NCBI GenBank assembly: GCA_018069465.1
Contig: JAGPUW010000011.1
Span: forward strand, 52,713-116,712
Reading direction: 5' to 3'
DNA: 64,000 bases
From: Gammaproteobacteria bacterium
GTDB lineage: Bacteria > Pseudomonadota > Gammaproteobacteria > Pseudomonadales > Porticoccaceae
Below the pieces are notes generated by a model. The model was not told where the DNA came from and made no database searches. It saw nothing but the letters and a program-made list of their open reading frames with translations. Shown here piece after piece: positions 8,868 to 21,890 of this stretch; within the stretch, counting starts at the first letter, position 1, and every line of letters starts with the position of its first letter. A program made the translations under genes and the position numbers.

Positions 8868-9977
8868 ATGAAGTTTAGTGTTAGTAAAGAAACGTTTGTT
8901 AAGCAATTGCAAATGGTTGTTGGTGTCGTCGAGCGCAGGCAAACGCTGCCTATATTAGCCAATGTCTTAATTAGCTTGAAAGATGGTGAGCTGGCATTAA
9001 CGGGAACAGACCTCGAGGTAGAAATCGTCAGTAGAGCGGCATCGGAGACGGGTGCAGAACTCAGTGGCGAGATAACGGTTCCGGCGAGAAAGTTACTCGA
9101 TATTTGCCGCTCCTTGCCCGATGGTGTCGATATCAAATTTAGCACTAACGATAAGGGTCGTGTCGTTATTACCAGTGGGCGAAGCCGTTTTACCCTTTCG
9201 ACTCTTCCCGCGGAAGAATTTCCAAATGTCGAAGATGGCGCTGAAAATTTCGAATTTTCCCTACCCGCAAAAAATTTAAAACACCTCATCGATAGCACAT
9301 CTTTTGCTATGGCTCACCAGGATGTGCGCTACTACCTCAATGGTATGTTGTGGGAAGTGAGTGGCTCAAAGTTAAACGGCGTCGCCACAGATGGGCATCG
9401 CCTTGCTATCAGCTCAATTGAGTTACCGGGTGAAACCGCCAGTAATCCAGTGCAGGCAATATTACCCCGCAAGGGCGTTGTTGAGTTGTCACGACTTTTG
9501 GTGGATGAAGGCGAGATTACAATATCTCTTGGTGATGCTCACTTGCGTGTTCGCGGTTCGGACTTTCATTTTACTTCAAAACTGGTTGATGGCGCCTATC
9601 CTGATTACGATAAGGTTTTGCCGAAAGGGGGTAGTCTGGTGATTCGCGGTGATCGCGATGGTCTACGCCAGGCCTTTAGTCGCGCTGCTATTTTGTCCAA
9701 TGAAAAGTATCGCGGTGTTCGCCTCTTACTCAACGATAACCTGCTCAATATTATTGCTAACAATCCAGAACAGGAAGAAGCTCAGGAAGAAGTAACTGTC
9801 AGCTATACGGGTCCTGAGCTTGAAGTCGGATTTAATGTTAATTACATACTCGATGTACTAAATACTTTGGCGGGGGAGGAGGTAGTGTTTATCTTGTCCG
9901 ATGCCAATAGCAGCGCCCTTATTCAGGATCCTGCTGATGAAGCTGCATCTTATGTCATTATGCCTATGCGTCTGTAA
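8868..9977 (+). CDS. dnaN: DNA polymerase III beta subunit (sliding clamp)
   Basis: The beta clamp tethers DNA polymerase III to DNA. The 369-residue protein shows the three-domain clamp repeat, starting MKFSVSKETFVKQL and containing VERRQTLPILANVL and FAMAHQDVRYYLNGM. It ends in YVIMPMRL, the conserved C-terminus that forms part of the protein-binding pocket. It is preceded by GAGAG and lies in the canonical dnaA-dnaN-recF-gyrB order. Confidence 0.98.
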   Translation: MKFSVSKETFVKQLQMVVGVVERRQTLPILANVLISLKDGELALTGTDLEVEIVSRAASETGAELSGEITVPARKLLDICRSLPDGVDIKFSTNDKGRVVITSGRSRFTLSTLPAEEFPNVEDGAENFEFSLPAKNLKHLIDSTSFAMAHQDVRYYLNGMLWEVSGSKLNGVATDGHRLAISSIELPGETASNPVQAILPRKGVVELSRLLVDEGEITISLGDAHLRVRGSDFHFTSKLVDGAYPDYDKVLPKGGSLVIRGDRDGLRQAFSRAAILSNEKYRGVRLLLNDNLLNIIANNPEQEEAQEEVTVSYTGPELEVGFNVNYILDVLNTLAGEEVVFILSDANSSALIQDPADEAASYVIMPMRL

Positions 9978-9998
9978 GGCCTTTCGCAGCATTACTTT

Positions 9999-13546
<3,548 letters not shown>

Positions 13547-13622
13547 ATTCTTTAGGGGAAGTAAGTGCTCGCTAACCCTATCTGAGGGCCACTAAAAGCC
13601 CCAAAGTTGCTGAAAAAACGTG

Positions 13623-13660
13623 CCTTCATTGCAGGAGTATTAACGCTGTTGCAGTGAAGG
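13623..13660. terminator. Possible terminator hairpin between convergent gyrB and plsC-like gene
   Basis: CCTTCATTGCA (13623-13633) pairs with TGCAGTGAAGG (13650-13660) with one mismatch. On the minus strand a TTTTTT run lies four bases beyond the stem, which suits the end of the glyQ operon. On the plus strand the following tract is only A/T-rich. Confidence 0.4.
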
Positions 13661-13746
13661 TATATTATTACTTGAAGATTTTTATGGGTTTCTAGTTCGC
13701 CATGCTATCAGCGTTTGGCAACAGCCCAGTGCTAATCAATAGTGAG

Positions 13747-14460
13747 TTATAGGCTCGCTATCGTCGTTTCTATCCACGCCTTAACTTCCTCGGTCAGCTC
13801 TTTACTCTTGCGCCCAGTACCATCTATGGGCTTACCAATAATCACGTGGATGGTTCCCGGCGTTTTAACAAAGCGGTGAGCCGGCCAGCAGCTGCCAGCG
13901 TTGTGGGCGATCGGTAAAATAGGTACGCCGCTCTTGATAGCCAGTGAGGTTCCGCTGCGGGAGTAATTACCCACCTGTCCGTGTTCGATACGGGTGCCCT
14001 CGGGGAAAACCAAAATATTATTGCCCTCTTCAAGGCGTTGTTGACCCTGGCTTAGCACTTCACGCAGTGCTTGTTTGGGGTTTGAGCGGTCGATGGCAAT
14101 CGGCCGAGTCATGGCTAGACCCCAGCCAAAAAAAGGCACTTTAAGCAGTTCTTTTTTAAGGATGGTGCTGACCGGGCGCAGGGTTCTCTGCAAATAGAAA
14201 GTCTCCCAACCCGACTGGTGTTTGCTCAAAGCAACAAAAGGCTTGTCGGGGATATTATCCAAGCCTTCTACATTGACCTTAATGCCACAGGTAAGCTTTA
14301 GCCACCAAAGAACAATCGCATTGGCGGTAGTAATAAACGTTTGCCGAGGTCGGTAGGGGATAACCAGGCCGAGGGTGCAGCCGAGTAAAGAGAAGGTGAT
14401 AACTGTTGGCACGTAGCCACAATAAAAAGCGATTGAGCGCAGTGCATAAACAAAGTTCAA
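13747..14460 (-). CDS. 1-acylglycerol-3-phosphate O-acyltransferase family protein (PlsC-like)
   Basis: Proteins of this family transfer an acyl chain to lysophosphatidic acid or related lysophospholipids at the inner membrane. The 237-residue product has N-terminal hydrophobic segments (about residues 8-35), the acceptor motif SKHQSGWET (an H-x4-E variant of the H-x4-D catalytic pair) and FPEGTRIEHG. These features place it in the PlsC superfamily; the same variant is familiar in Pseudomonas acyltransferases next to gmhB and glyS. Whether it is the main PlsC or a salvage lysophospholipid acyltransferase cannot be decided. It begins 4 bases after gmhB ends and is last in the glyQ-glyS-gmhB run. 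Confidence 0.88.
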   Translation of the reverse strand: MNFVYALRSIAFYCGYVPTVITFSLLGCTLGLVIPYRPRQTFITTANAIVLWWLKLTCGIKVNVEGLDNIPDKPFVALSKHQSGWETFYLQRTLRPVSTILKKELLKVPFFGWGLAMTRPIAIDRSNPKQALREVLSQGQQRLEEGNNILVFPEGTRIEHGQVGNYSRSGTSLAIKSGVPILPIAHNAGSCWPAHRFVKTPGTIHVIIGKPIDGTGRKSKELTEEVKAWIETTIASL

Positions 14461-14464
14461 AGCC

Positions 14465-15022
14465 TTAATTCCTTTCTTCTAATAAGCTATCGACAGCACT
14501 GGATAGGTCGTCATAAACCTGGGCGCTTCTGATCAGTACATTCGTTTCATCAGCGAGCTGTTTTTCGTAAGCCGCACCTTTGCCGGTGCGCAGTAGAATC
14601 GGTCGACATCGGCGTGCGACGCCTGCCTGCAGATCTTTTAGGCTATCGCCGATAAACACTACATTGGTGAGGGGTGTAGAAAAATCCTCGGCAATGGCAT
14701 CGAGCAGCCCGGGTGCCGGTTTGCGACAATTGCAGCCAGCCGCCGGCAAATGGGGGCAATAATAGATGCCCGCGATATGTCCGCCAGCACTTTCGACAAG
14801 CTCACGCATTTTGTCGTGTATGGCCTCCAGATCATCGAGATCAAAAAGCCCCCGCCCCAGACCCGACTGGTTAGTAGCCACAGCAACACGATATCCGGCA
14901 CGACAAAGTCGAGCGATAGCATCTATGCTGCCGGGTATCGGCTGCCACTCCTGCGCCGACTTTATATAGTCGTCAGAGTCCTGGTTAATAACACCGTCGC
15001 GGTCGAGAATGATGAGTGTCAT
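14465..15022 (-). CDS. gmhB: D-glycero-D-manno-heptose 1,7-bisphosphate 7-phosphatase
   Basis: GmhB dephosphorylates heptose bisphosphate in the route to ADP-heptose for lipopolysaccharide core. The 185-residue HAD-family protein begins ILDRDGVINQDSDDYIKS, with the nucleophile/acid pair D-x-D, and contains the zinc-binding cluster CPHLPAAGCNCRKPAPG and the late HAD motif FIGDSLKDLQAG. It lies 25 bases after glyS, as in Pseudomonas. Confidence 0.95.
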   Translation of the reverse strand: MTLIILDRDGVINQDSDDYIKSAQEWQPIPGSIDAIARLCRAGYRVAVATNQSGLGRGLFDLDDLEAIHDKMRELVESAGGHIAGIYYCPHLPAAGCNCRKPAPGLLDAIAEDFSTPLTNVVFIGDSLKDLQAGVARRCRPILLRTGKGAAYEKQLADETNVLIRSAQVYDDLSSAVDSLLEERN

Positions 15023-15047
15023 GAGTTAACTGTTTAGCTCCGCCGGT

Positions 15048-17123
15048 TTATTTAGTGCTCGCGAGCAGGGAAACATCCGCCACTTCGAGAAACAAGGCGC
15101 GTAGTTGTGACAGTATCGCCAGACGATTTTGACGCAGGGCGAGGTCGTCGGCCATCACCATTACCTGATCAAAAAAGTCATCGACGGGTTGTTGTAGCTG
15201 AGCCAGTTGCTGCAAAATTTGGCGGTAATCCTTATCTGCAATAAGGGGCTGGAGTGTATCGCTGAGTTCTGAAAGGTTCTCCGCGAGGGCTTTCTCAGCG
15301 GCTTCCTGCAGCAAGCTGGCATCGACAGCGCTGCCAATTTCAGTGCCTTGTTTACTGAGAATATTCGATACGCGCTTGTTGGCACTGGCCAGATTGCGGG
15401 CCTCGGGCAGCTGGCTAAAATCGTTTACTGCCTGTACGCGCCGATGAATATCGAGGGGTCGGGTGGGTGACTTCGCCATCACCGCAAAGAAAACCTCGGG
15501 CCGAATCCTGTCTTCCTCGTACCATGACCGAAAACGCTCCAGCATGTAAGTGAGTACTTGCTTCGATGTTTCTTCTCCAGCGAGCGTCAAGTTGCCGTGG
15601 AGGCTTAAAGCCTTATCCAGCGCGAGCTTAAGATCGAGATCGACACCCTGCTCAACCAGTGTCCGCAATACGGCGAGGCTGGCGCGGCGCAGGGCGAAGG
15701 GGTCTTTTGACCCGGTGGGTGCTTGCTTGATGCCAAAAATACCGACCAGTGTGTCAAGGCGGTCGGCGATGGCGAGTGTCGCGCCAACGCTGGAGCTGGC
15801 GACCTTATCCCCGGCAAAGCGTGGCAAATATTGCTCGAAGAGTGCGCTGGCAACAGCCTCATCTTCGCCATCGTGCTGGGCGTAGTAACGGCCCATCGTG
15901 CCCTGCAAATCGGCAAACTCCTGCACCATCTCCGTGACCAGATCGGCCTTACTCAAAATGGCAGCACGGTGGGCCAGCCTGGGATCGGCGCCAATGGTGG
16001 GTGCCAAATATTCAGCCAGCGCGGCAACCCGCTGCGACTTGTCGTGAACGGAGCCAAGTTTTGCCTGGAATACGACGTTCTTTAGCACTTCACAGCGTTG
16101 TTCCAGTGTGGTGTTTTTATCCGTTTTATAGAAAAAGGCAGCATCGGATAAACGCGGTCGAATAACTTTTTCATTACCGGCGATGACTTTACTGGGATCG
16201 CGACTATCGATATTGGCGACGGTAATAAACAGCGGTAAGAGCTGGTCGCTGCCGTCGACAACATGAAAGTATTTTTGGTGTTCCTTCATTGAAGAGATCA
16301 AGGCCTCGGCCGGCACCTCCAAAAAGTGCTCGTCGAAGCGACCCAGCAGGGGCACCGGCCACTCATTCAGCGCGGTAACTTCATCGAGCAAGCCACTTTC
16401 AATAACGGCATTGCCATTGGCATTGCGGGCGAGTTGGTTGACCCCGTCTTCAATGAGCGAGCGCCGTTCAATGAAATCGGCGATAACAAAGGCCTGGCGC
16501 AAGGTGTTGGCATAGTCGGCGGGAGCGGGGATGCTCACTTCATTGTTGCAGTGAAAGCGATGGCCCCTTGTTGTGCGGCCAGAGGTCAGCCCCATAATAG
16601 AGCCGGGCACCACCTCTTTACCGAAGAGCATGACGACCCAATGCACCGGGCGCACGAATTCTATGCGGCTGGCACCCCAGCGCATGCGCCGGGCAATGGG
16701 CAGGTCTTTGAGCGCATGGCTGACGATGTCTGGCAGCAATGCTTCACTGGTCAGACCTTCTTCTACGCGACGAAAAACCAGCCGTGGGCCTTTGTCAGTA
16801 TCTGTTTGTTCGAGCTCTTCCACCTTTAGCCCGCAACCTTTGGCAAAACCCAGTGCGGGGGGTGTTGGCTTACCATCGCTATCAAATGCCGCGGCGACGG
16901 CGGGGCCGAGGCGCTCGGTTTTAATATCGGCCTGCTGTGGGTCGAGAGCAGAAACCAATACCGCCAGGCGCCTGGGCGTGGCATAGCCTCTAATAGCGGC
17001 GTGCTGTAGCTTGGCTTTATTTAACCCGGCTTCAATACCGAGGGTAAAAGCCGACATTAATGTTTTCAGTGATTTGGGTGGCAGCTCTTCGGTGCCGATT
17101 TCGACCAGAAAATCCTTCTTCAT
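15048..17123 (-). CDS. glyS: Glycine--tRNA ligase beta subunit
   Basis: GlyS is the beta subunit of the alpha2beta2 glycyl-tRNA synthetase and carries tRNA recognition. The 691-residue product starts [16 protein letters not shown] and contains [28 protein letters not shown] and [18 protein letters not shown], all family hallmarks. It ends with an anticodon-binding helical region. Its ATG overlaps the glyQ stop by four bases. Confidence 0.98.
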   Translation of the reverse strand: MKKDFLVEIGTEELPPKSLKTLMSAFTLGIEAGLNKAKLQHAAIRGYATPRRLAVLVSALDPQQADIKTERLGPAVAAAFDSDGKPTPPALGFAKGCGLKVEELEQTDTDKGPRLVFRRVEEGLTSEALLPDIVSHALKDLPIARRMRWGASRIEFVRPVHWVVMLFGKEVVPGSIMGLTSGRTTRGHRFHCNNEVSIPAPADYANTLRQAFVIADFIERRSLIEDGVNQLARNANGNAVIESGLLDEVTALNEWPVPLLGRFDEHFLEVPAEALISSMKEHQKYFHVVDGSDQLLPLFITVANIDSRDPSKVIAGNEKVIRPRLSDAAFFYKTDKNTTLEQRCEVLKNVVFQAKLGSVHDKSQRVAALAEYLAPTIGADPRLAHRAAILSKADLVTEMVQEFADLQGTMGRYYAQHDGEDEAVASALFEQYLPRFAGDKVASSSVGATLAIADRLDTLVGIFGIKQAPTGSKDPFALRRASLAVLRTLVEQGVDLDLKLALDKALSLHGNLTLAGEETSKQVLTYMLERFRSWYEEDRIRPEVFFAVMAKSPTRPLDIHRRVQAVNDFSQLPEARNLASANKRVSNILSKQGTEIGSAVDASLLQEAAEKALAENLSELSDTLQPLIADKDYRQILQQLAQLQQPVDDFFDQVMVMADDLALRQNRLAILSQLRALFLEVADVSLLASTK

Positions 17124-18073
17124 TTGTTTTTCTCCCCAGCCTGTTGAATAACTTCGTGGGCCAGATCAGCCGGGGCCATAGGAAAGCCCAGTGCCAGCCG
17201 TGAAGCGAAATAGGTTTCGGCAACAGCGCGTGCCAGTGCGCGAATACGCAGAATAAAGCGCTGGCGTTCGGTGACCGAAATAGCGTGCCGGGCGTCGAGC
17301 AAGTTGAAAGCGTGAGATGCCTTCATCACCATCTCGTAGGCGGGCAGGGGGAGTTTTTGCTCAATCAAAAGCTGGCTTTCTTTTTCATAGGTATCAAAGC
17401 TGCTGAAGAGAAAATCCGTATTGGCGTGCTCGAAGTTGTAGTGGGACATCTCCACTTCATTTTGATGGAACACATCGCCGTAGGTGACGATGCGGCCATC
17501 GGGGCTTTTGGTCCACACCAGGTCGTAAATACTATCGACGCCCTGCAGATACATGGCAATGCGTTCGAGCCCGTAAGTGATTTCGCCACTGACTGGATAA
17601 CACTCCAGCCCGCCCACTTGCTGGAAGTAGGTGAATTGCGTCACCTCCATGCCATTGAGCCAGACTTCCCAGCCAAGCCCCCAGGCACCGAGCGATGGCG
17701 ACTCCCAGTTGTCTTCAACAAAGCGAATATCGTGAACCGCAGAGTTGATGCCCAAAAAGTCCAGCGACTGCAGGTAGAGATCCTGAATATTGCCGGGCGA
17801 GGGTTTTAGAATCACCTGAAACTGATAATAGTGTTGCAGGCGATTGGGGTTCTCGCCAAAACGGCCATCGGTGGGGCGGCGGCAGGGTTGCACATAGGCG
17901 CTATTCCAACTCTCGGGGCCAATGGCGCGCAGAAACGTGGCGGGGTGAAAGGTGCCCGCGCCGACTTCCATGTCGAGGGGCTGTAAAATGACGCAGCCGT
18001 GTTCAGCCCAATATTGCTGAAGGGCTAAAATCAAGCCTTGAAACGTTGATACATCCGGTGCCGGCGTCGTCAC
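17120..18073 (-). CDS. glyQ: Glycine--tRNA ligase alpha subunit
   Basis: GlyQ is the catalytic alpha subunit of the tetrameric glycyl-tRNA synthetase. The 317-residue product contains [45 protein letters not shown] sequence (here [15 protein letters not shown]) and [15 protein letters not shown] at 18073 is the start that gives the family N-terminus; GGAGT lies just upstream. First gene of the glyQ-glyS-gmhB-plsC-like run. Confidence 0.98.
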   Translation of the reverse strand: MTTPAPDVSTFQGLILALQQYWAEHGCVILQPLDMEVGAGTFHPATFLRAIGPESWNSAYVQPCRRPTDGRFGENPNRLQHYYQFQVILKPSPGNIQDLYLQSLDFLGINSAVHDIRFVEDNWESPSLGAWGLGWEVWLNGMEVTQFTYFQQVGGLECYPVSGEITYGLERIAMYLQGVDSIYDLVWTKSPDGRIVTYGDVFHQNEVEMSHYNFEHANTDFLFSSFDTYEKESQLLIEQKLPLPAYEMVMKASHAFNLLDARHAISVTERQRFILRIRALARAVAETYFASRLALGFPMAPADLAHEVIQQAGEKNK

Positions 18074-18192
18074 AGCTTTACTCCATTAAAAATAAGACGG
18101 CGATTATATCGTTTGAGAAAAGTTGATACGATAAAAGCAGAAAAATAAACGTGCTATTTTTGTCCGATAACCAGCATCAACAAGGAAATACC

Positions 18193-19095
18193 ATGAAATT
18201 ACTGAAAAACGCCCTCGGCGCATGTTTACTGCCCCTGGCATTCGCGGCAAGCGTACAAGCCAACGACCACTGGGACAGTGTAGAAGTGAAGGCGATACCC
18301 GTCAGCGAGGGCATTTATATGCTGATGGGGGAAGGCGGTAATATCGGCGTCTCCATCGGCGAGGATGGCACCTTCGCCATCGACGACCAGTACGCGCAAA
18401 TGTCCGCCAAAATCAGCGCCGCTATAAAAGAGCTATCGGGCGATGTGCCAAAATTCCTCGTTAACACCCACTGGCACGGCGACCACGCCGGTGGCAATGA
18501 GAATTTTGGCAAACAGGGTGCCATTATCGTCGCCCATGAAAATGTGCGCGACAGCTTAAAAGTCGAGAAATCGATCAAGTTGTTCAATATGCACAAGCCA
18601 CCCTCGCCCAAAGAAGCACTGCCGGTAGTGACCTTTCAGCGCGAAATGAGCCTCCACTTAAACGGCGACGATATCCGTCTGGTACACGTCGCTAATGCCC
18701 ATACCGATGGTGATGCTATTGTTCACTTCACCGGGGCCAATGTTATCCACGCTGGCGACACTTTCTTCAACGGCTTCTACCCCTTTATCGACGTGGACTC
18801 CGGCGGTGGTATCGCGGGCATGATCGCCGCCTGCGATGTTGTGCTAGCACTGGCCAATGACAACACTAAAATCATGCCTGGCCACGGCCCACTGGCGAAC
18901 AAAGCAGACTTACTCGCTTTCCGCAATATGTTGGCTCAGGCACAGGCTAATATTCAGGCGCTGATTGATGGTGGTAAAACCGAGGCGGAGGTTGTCGCCG
19001 CCAAACCGCTGGCGAAGCTCGATAAAGAATGGGGCGATGGCTTTCTACCCAGTGATGTCTGGGTCAAGATTGTCTATAGCGGCATGATTAAGTAA
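18193..19095 (+). CDS. Secreted metallo-beta-lactamase-fold hydrolase
   Basis: A zinc hydrolase of the MBL superfamily, probably periplasmic. ATG at 18193 is preceded by AAGGA and gives a signal peptide (MKLLKNALGACLLPLAFA, cut after VQA near residue 22). The metal motif is H93-W-H95-G-D97-H98, followed by the further ligands HTDGD and PGHGP. The 300-residue product lacks the sequence context of any clinical beta-lactamase that I recognise. Family members act on diverse substrates including thioesters, lactones and PQQ-related compounds, so the substrate is unknown. A strong terminator follows directly; it stands as a single gene. Confidence 0.85.
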   Translation: MKLLKNALGACLLPLAFAASVQANDHWDSVEVKAIPVSEGIYMLMGEGGNIGVSIGEDGTFAIDDQYAQMSAKISAAIKELSGDVPKFLVNTHWHGDHAGGNENFGKQGAIIVAHENVRDSLKVEKSIKLFNMHKPPSPKEALPVVTFQREMSLHLNGDDIRLVHVANAHTDGDAIVHFTGANVIHAGDTFFNGFYPFIDVDSGGGIAGMIAACDVVLALANDNTKIMPGHGPLANKADLLAFRNMLAQAQANIQALIDGGKTEAEVVAAKPLAKLDKEWGDGFLPSDVWVKIVYSGMIK

Positions 19096-19107
19096 GCGGC
19101 TATTTAT

Positions 19108-19136
19108 AAAACCCCCGGGCTACCGGGTTTTTTTTT
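19108..19136 (+). terminator. Rho-independent terminator after the MBL-fold gene
   Basis: A short GC stem (CCCGG / CCGGG with loop GCTA) flanked by an A run on the left and nine T residues on the right. Confidence 0.85.
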
Positions 19137-19287
19137 GCTTTGAGAAACCTGGCTTAAGCCCTGTGACAATATTTCAGCGTCTTTTATTTATCAAAATTGC
19201 TATTTATCAATTGCGCTGCGCGTGTATTGGGTTTGAATGAAGGGGTTAACTTAGTATTAAGAATCTGGCAATAAAAGGGTGACGAAA

Positions 19288-19737
19288 ATGAAGGCAACAA
19301 TACTCGCGGTAAGTTTGTTATTAGTGGCGGGCCTGGTTCAGGCAACAGAGGTAGAAAAGAAACACAATATGCATCATGGCCATATGGCCGCTGATGATAG
19401 AACGTCATTGAACCTATCACCCGCGATGAAGCAGCATCAACTAAAAAATATGCGCGCTCACCTGGCTGCGATACAGGACATTATTGTACAACTCAGCTCT
19501 GGTAACTTCGCTCAGGCATCGAATACTGCTCATCAGAAACTGGGCCTGACAGAAGAAATGGCAGCCATGTGCAATAGTTTTGAGAGTGAGACATTTAAAG
19601 AGTTAGGACTTGGTTTTCATAAAAGTGCTGATGAGCTGGGAGTAGTGCTGGCAAAAGGCAATACCGAAGACTCCCTGGCAGCGCTGGGTAAAACGATGAC
19701 TTATTGCGTGGCCTGCCATGCGCAGTTTAAACAATAA
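19288..19737 (+). CDS. Periplasmic c-type cytochrome, cytochrome c'-like
   Basis: A 149-residue exported protein. ATG at 19288, nine codon-frame bases after a GTG with no room for a ribosome-binding site, gives a signal peptide MKATILAVSLLLVAGLVQA. The mature part is helical with a His/Met-rich N-terminus and one haem motif C-V-A-C-H at the very C-terminus (last ten residues). A C-terminal CxxCH in a helical protein of about 130 residues is the layout of class II cytochromes (c' / c556). The sixth ligand and the partner are not evident. No operon partner; the convergent TRAP genes follow. Confidence 0.75.
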   Translation: MKATILAVSLLLVAGLVQATEVEKKHNMHHGHMAADDRTSLNLSPAMKQHQLKNMRAHLAAIQDIIVQLSSGNFAQASNTAHQKLGLTEEMAAMCNSFESETFKELGLGFHKSADELGVVLAKGNTEDSLAALGKTMTYCVACHAQFKQ

Positions 19738-19775
19738 CTGTTGTTTTTATGCGGGCTATTAACGTAGCGAAGGTG

Positions 19776-21140
19776 CTAATACAGTTGTCCCGGCAGCCAG
19801 GTCACCAGAGCGGGCCATAGGGCGAGCAGCAGTAGCACGGCCAGTTGTATGCCGATATAGGGCATCACGCCACGGTAAATATCACTGGTCAGTACTTCTT
19901 TTGGGGCCACGCCACGCAGATAAAACAGGGCGAAACCAAAGGGCGGTGTTAAGAATGAAGTCTGTAAATTAACAGCAATCATAATACCCAGCCAGATGGG
20001 GTCGACGCCCATGGCCAGTAGTGCTGGGCCGACGATGGGCACCACCACAAAGGTTATCTCGATAAAGTCGAGAATAAAGCCGAGTACAAAAATGGTGAGC
20101 ATCACGGCGAGTGTTGCGCCCATCGCGCCGCCGGGAATATTGGCAAACATTGATGTCACTAGTTCTTCGCCACCAAAACCGCGAAACACCAGTGAAAATA
20201 TCGCCGCACCGATCAAAATCATAAACACCATGGCGCTGACTTCAACTGTACCCTCAAGCACCTGTTGCAGGCGTTGCCATGACAGCTGGCGTCGTGACAG
20301 CGCGAGTAAGGTGGCGCCAAAGGCACCAACGCCTGCGGCTTCTGTCGGGGTGGCTATGCCACTGAGGATGGAGCCGAGCACGGAAATGATCAGCAGCATC
20401 GGTGGTGCCAGGCTCAACAATAATGCGCCAGTGCTGACGGCTTCCTGTTTATCACCGGCGGGTGCGTCGTCGGGTCGCAGGCGGGCGTAGAAGTATATAT
20501 AGGTGCAGTAACAGCCGACCAGAATTAGCCCGGGTATCACCGCTCCCATAAAGAGGTCGCCGACGGAAACGGTTTTGGGGGCAAATATACCCATGCTCAA
20601 CTGCGCCTGGGCGTAGGCGGTGGAAAGAATATCACCCAGTAAAACCAGGGCAATGGAGGGTGGGATAATCTGCCCGAGGGTGCCGGTGGCGCAAATGGTG
20701 CCGGCGGCAAAGGCTGGGTTGTAGCCCCGCTTGAGCATGGTGGGCAGGGACATTAAGCCCATGGTGACGACCGTGGCACCGACGATGCCGGTACTGGCGG
20801 CGAGCAAGGCACCGACCATCACCACAGAAATACCCAGTCCACCGCGAACCCGACCAAATAGCCGCGCCATATTATTCAGCAGATCTTCGGCCAGCCGGGA
20901 TTTCTCCAGCATGATGCCCATTAAAATAAACAGCGGAATGGCGACCAGTGTTTGATTAATCATGGTGCCGTAGAGCCTATTCGGCAGGGCTTGCAGAAAG
21001 GCCATATCGAAATGACCAATGGCGCTACCAAAGGCGGCAAACAGCAGGGCGGTGCCGGCCAGTGAAAACGCTACCGGATAGCCGAGCAATATCACCACAC
21101 AGACGACGAGAAACATAAACAGGGGGAGTAGTTCGATCAT
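19776..21140 (-). CDS. TRAP transporter large permease subunit (DctM family)
   Basis: The large membrane subunit of a tripartite ATP-independent periplasmic transporter, which imports organic acids or similar solutes using the sodium or proton gradient. The 454-residue product has about a dozen hydrophobic segments and family stretches such as LMGIMLEKSRLAEDLL, GTICATGTLGQIIPPSIALV, TPTEAAGVGAFGA and LDFIEITFVVVPIVGP. It begins 5 bases after the small subunit gene stops. No substrate-binding protein gene (dctP type) is adjacent, so the substrate cannot be guessed. Confidence 0.92.
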   Translation of the reverse strand: MIELLPLFMFLVVCVVILLGYPVAFSLAGTALLFAAFGSAIGHFDMAFLQALPNRLYGTMINQTLVAIPLFILMGIMLEKSRLAEDLLNNMARLFGRVRGGLGISVVMVGALLAASTGIVGATVVTMGLMSLPTMLKRGYNPAFAAGTICATGTLGQIIPPSIALVLLGDILSTAYAQAQLSMGIFAPKTVSVGDLFMGAVIPGLILVGCYCTYIYFYARLRPDDAPAGDKQEAVSTGALLLSLAPPMLLIISVLGSILSGIATPTEAAGVGAFGATLLALSRRQLSWQRLQQVLEGTVEVSAMVFMILIGAAIFSLVFRGFGGEELVTSMFANIPGGAMGATLAVMLTIFVLGFILDFIEITFVVVPIVGPALLAMGVDPIWLGIMIAVNLQTSFLTPPFGFALFYLRGVAPKEVLTSDIYRGVMPYIGIQLAVLLLLALWPALVTWLPGQLY

Positions 21141-21145
21141 GGTGA

Positions 21146-21688
21146 TTATTTAGTCGCTGTCAGAGGGCTGTTGGCAGGGTCGCGCAGAGTGCGCAAGGAC
21201 TTAAGAAACTCGCCAATACCCTGTAGCAGTAGCAAGCTTGGCATTATTAATAGCAGTGTCTTGAGCAGGTAGACCCAGGGTAGACCAGCGGACTCAGCCG
21301 AGCGCTCATAAATAGCCCAGCTATTGCGCACGTAATCAAAGCTCAGCCAGAAAATCAAAGCACAGGTGGGCAGCAGAAAAAACACCGCGCCGCAGGTGTC
21401 GACCAGTGCGCGCTGGCGTGGTGAGAAATTTCGGTAAAAAATATCGACCCGTACATGGCCGCCGCGTTTCAGGGTAAAAGCGGTGCCGAGCATAAAGGCA
21501 AAGGCGTGGAGATAAATCACCGTCTCCTGCAGGGCGATGGAACCTGAGCCGAAAAAATAGCGCGCCACGACCACAAAGCAGGTGCAGAGCATCACCGCCA
21601 GTGTCGCCCAGGCAGTGAGTTTGCCGCAGAATTCAGTAAAGGTATCAATGGTGGAGATGGCAGGGCTTGTGGCGTTAGCGGCAGTCAT
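21146..21688 (-). CDS. TRAP transporter small permease subunit (DctQ family)
   Basis: The small membrane subunit partnering the DctM-type protein encoded downstream. The 180-residue product has four hydrophobic segments and the typical sequence FFGSGSIALQETVIYLHAFA followed by KRGGHVRVDIFY. The first gene of a two-gene unit that reads away from pstS; the 200 bases between hold the pstS Pho boxes. Confidence 0.88.
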   Translation of the reverse strand: MTAANATSPAISTIDTFTEFCGKLTAWATLAVMLCTCFVVVARYFFGSGSIALQETVIYLHAFAFMLGTAFTLKRGGHVRVDIFYRNFSPRQRALVDTCGAVFFLLPTCALIFWLSFDYVRNSWAIYERSAESAGLPWVYLLKTLLLIMPSLLLLQGIGEFLKSLRTLRDPANSPLTATK

Positions 21689-21789
21689 GGGTAAACCAGT
21701 TGAGGTTGTTTGGGCTTGTTAGGTCGGCCTATTAATGGGAGCGAAAATGAAGGCCTTGGGGCATTGATAAGCCCGAGCAGGCTTGTGCT

Positions 21790-21828
21790 TGTCACAAAGC
21801 TGTCATATTTTGTACATAGTCTTGTCAC
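21790..21828 (+). promoter_or_regulatory. Tandem Pho box upstream of pstS
   Basis: Four PhoB half-site-like hexamers follow each other: TGTCAC at 21790, TGTCAT at 21801, TGTACA at 21811 and TGTCAC at 21823. The spacing of 10-12 bases fits the 11-base direct repeat bound by PhoB. They lie 60-100 bases before the pstS ATG. Phosphate-starvation induction is inferred. Confidence 0.8.
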
Positions 21829-21890
21829 CTGCCCTCATTAGGATGCGCGTACTAGCACCATCATTGATGGAAACGTCGCAGGAGACAAAC

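Noticed and set aside
16326..16829. 167-codon plus-strand frame opposite glyS.
   Set aside because: Shadow of glyS; no supporting ribosome-binding site or family match.
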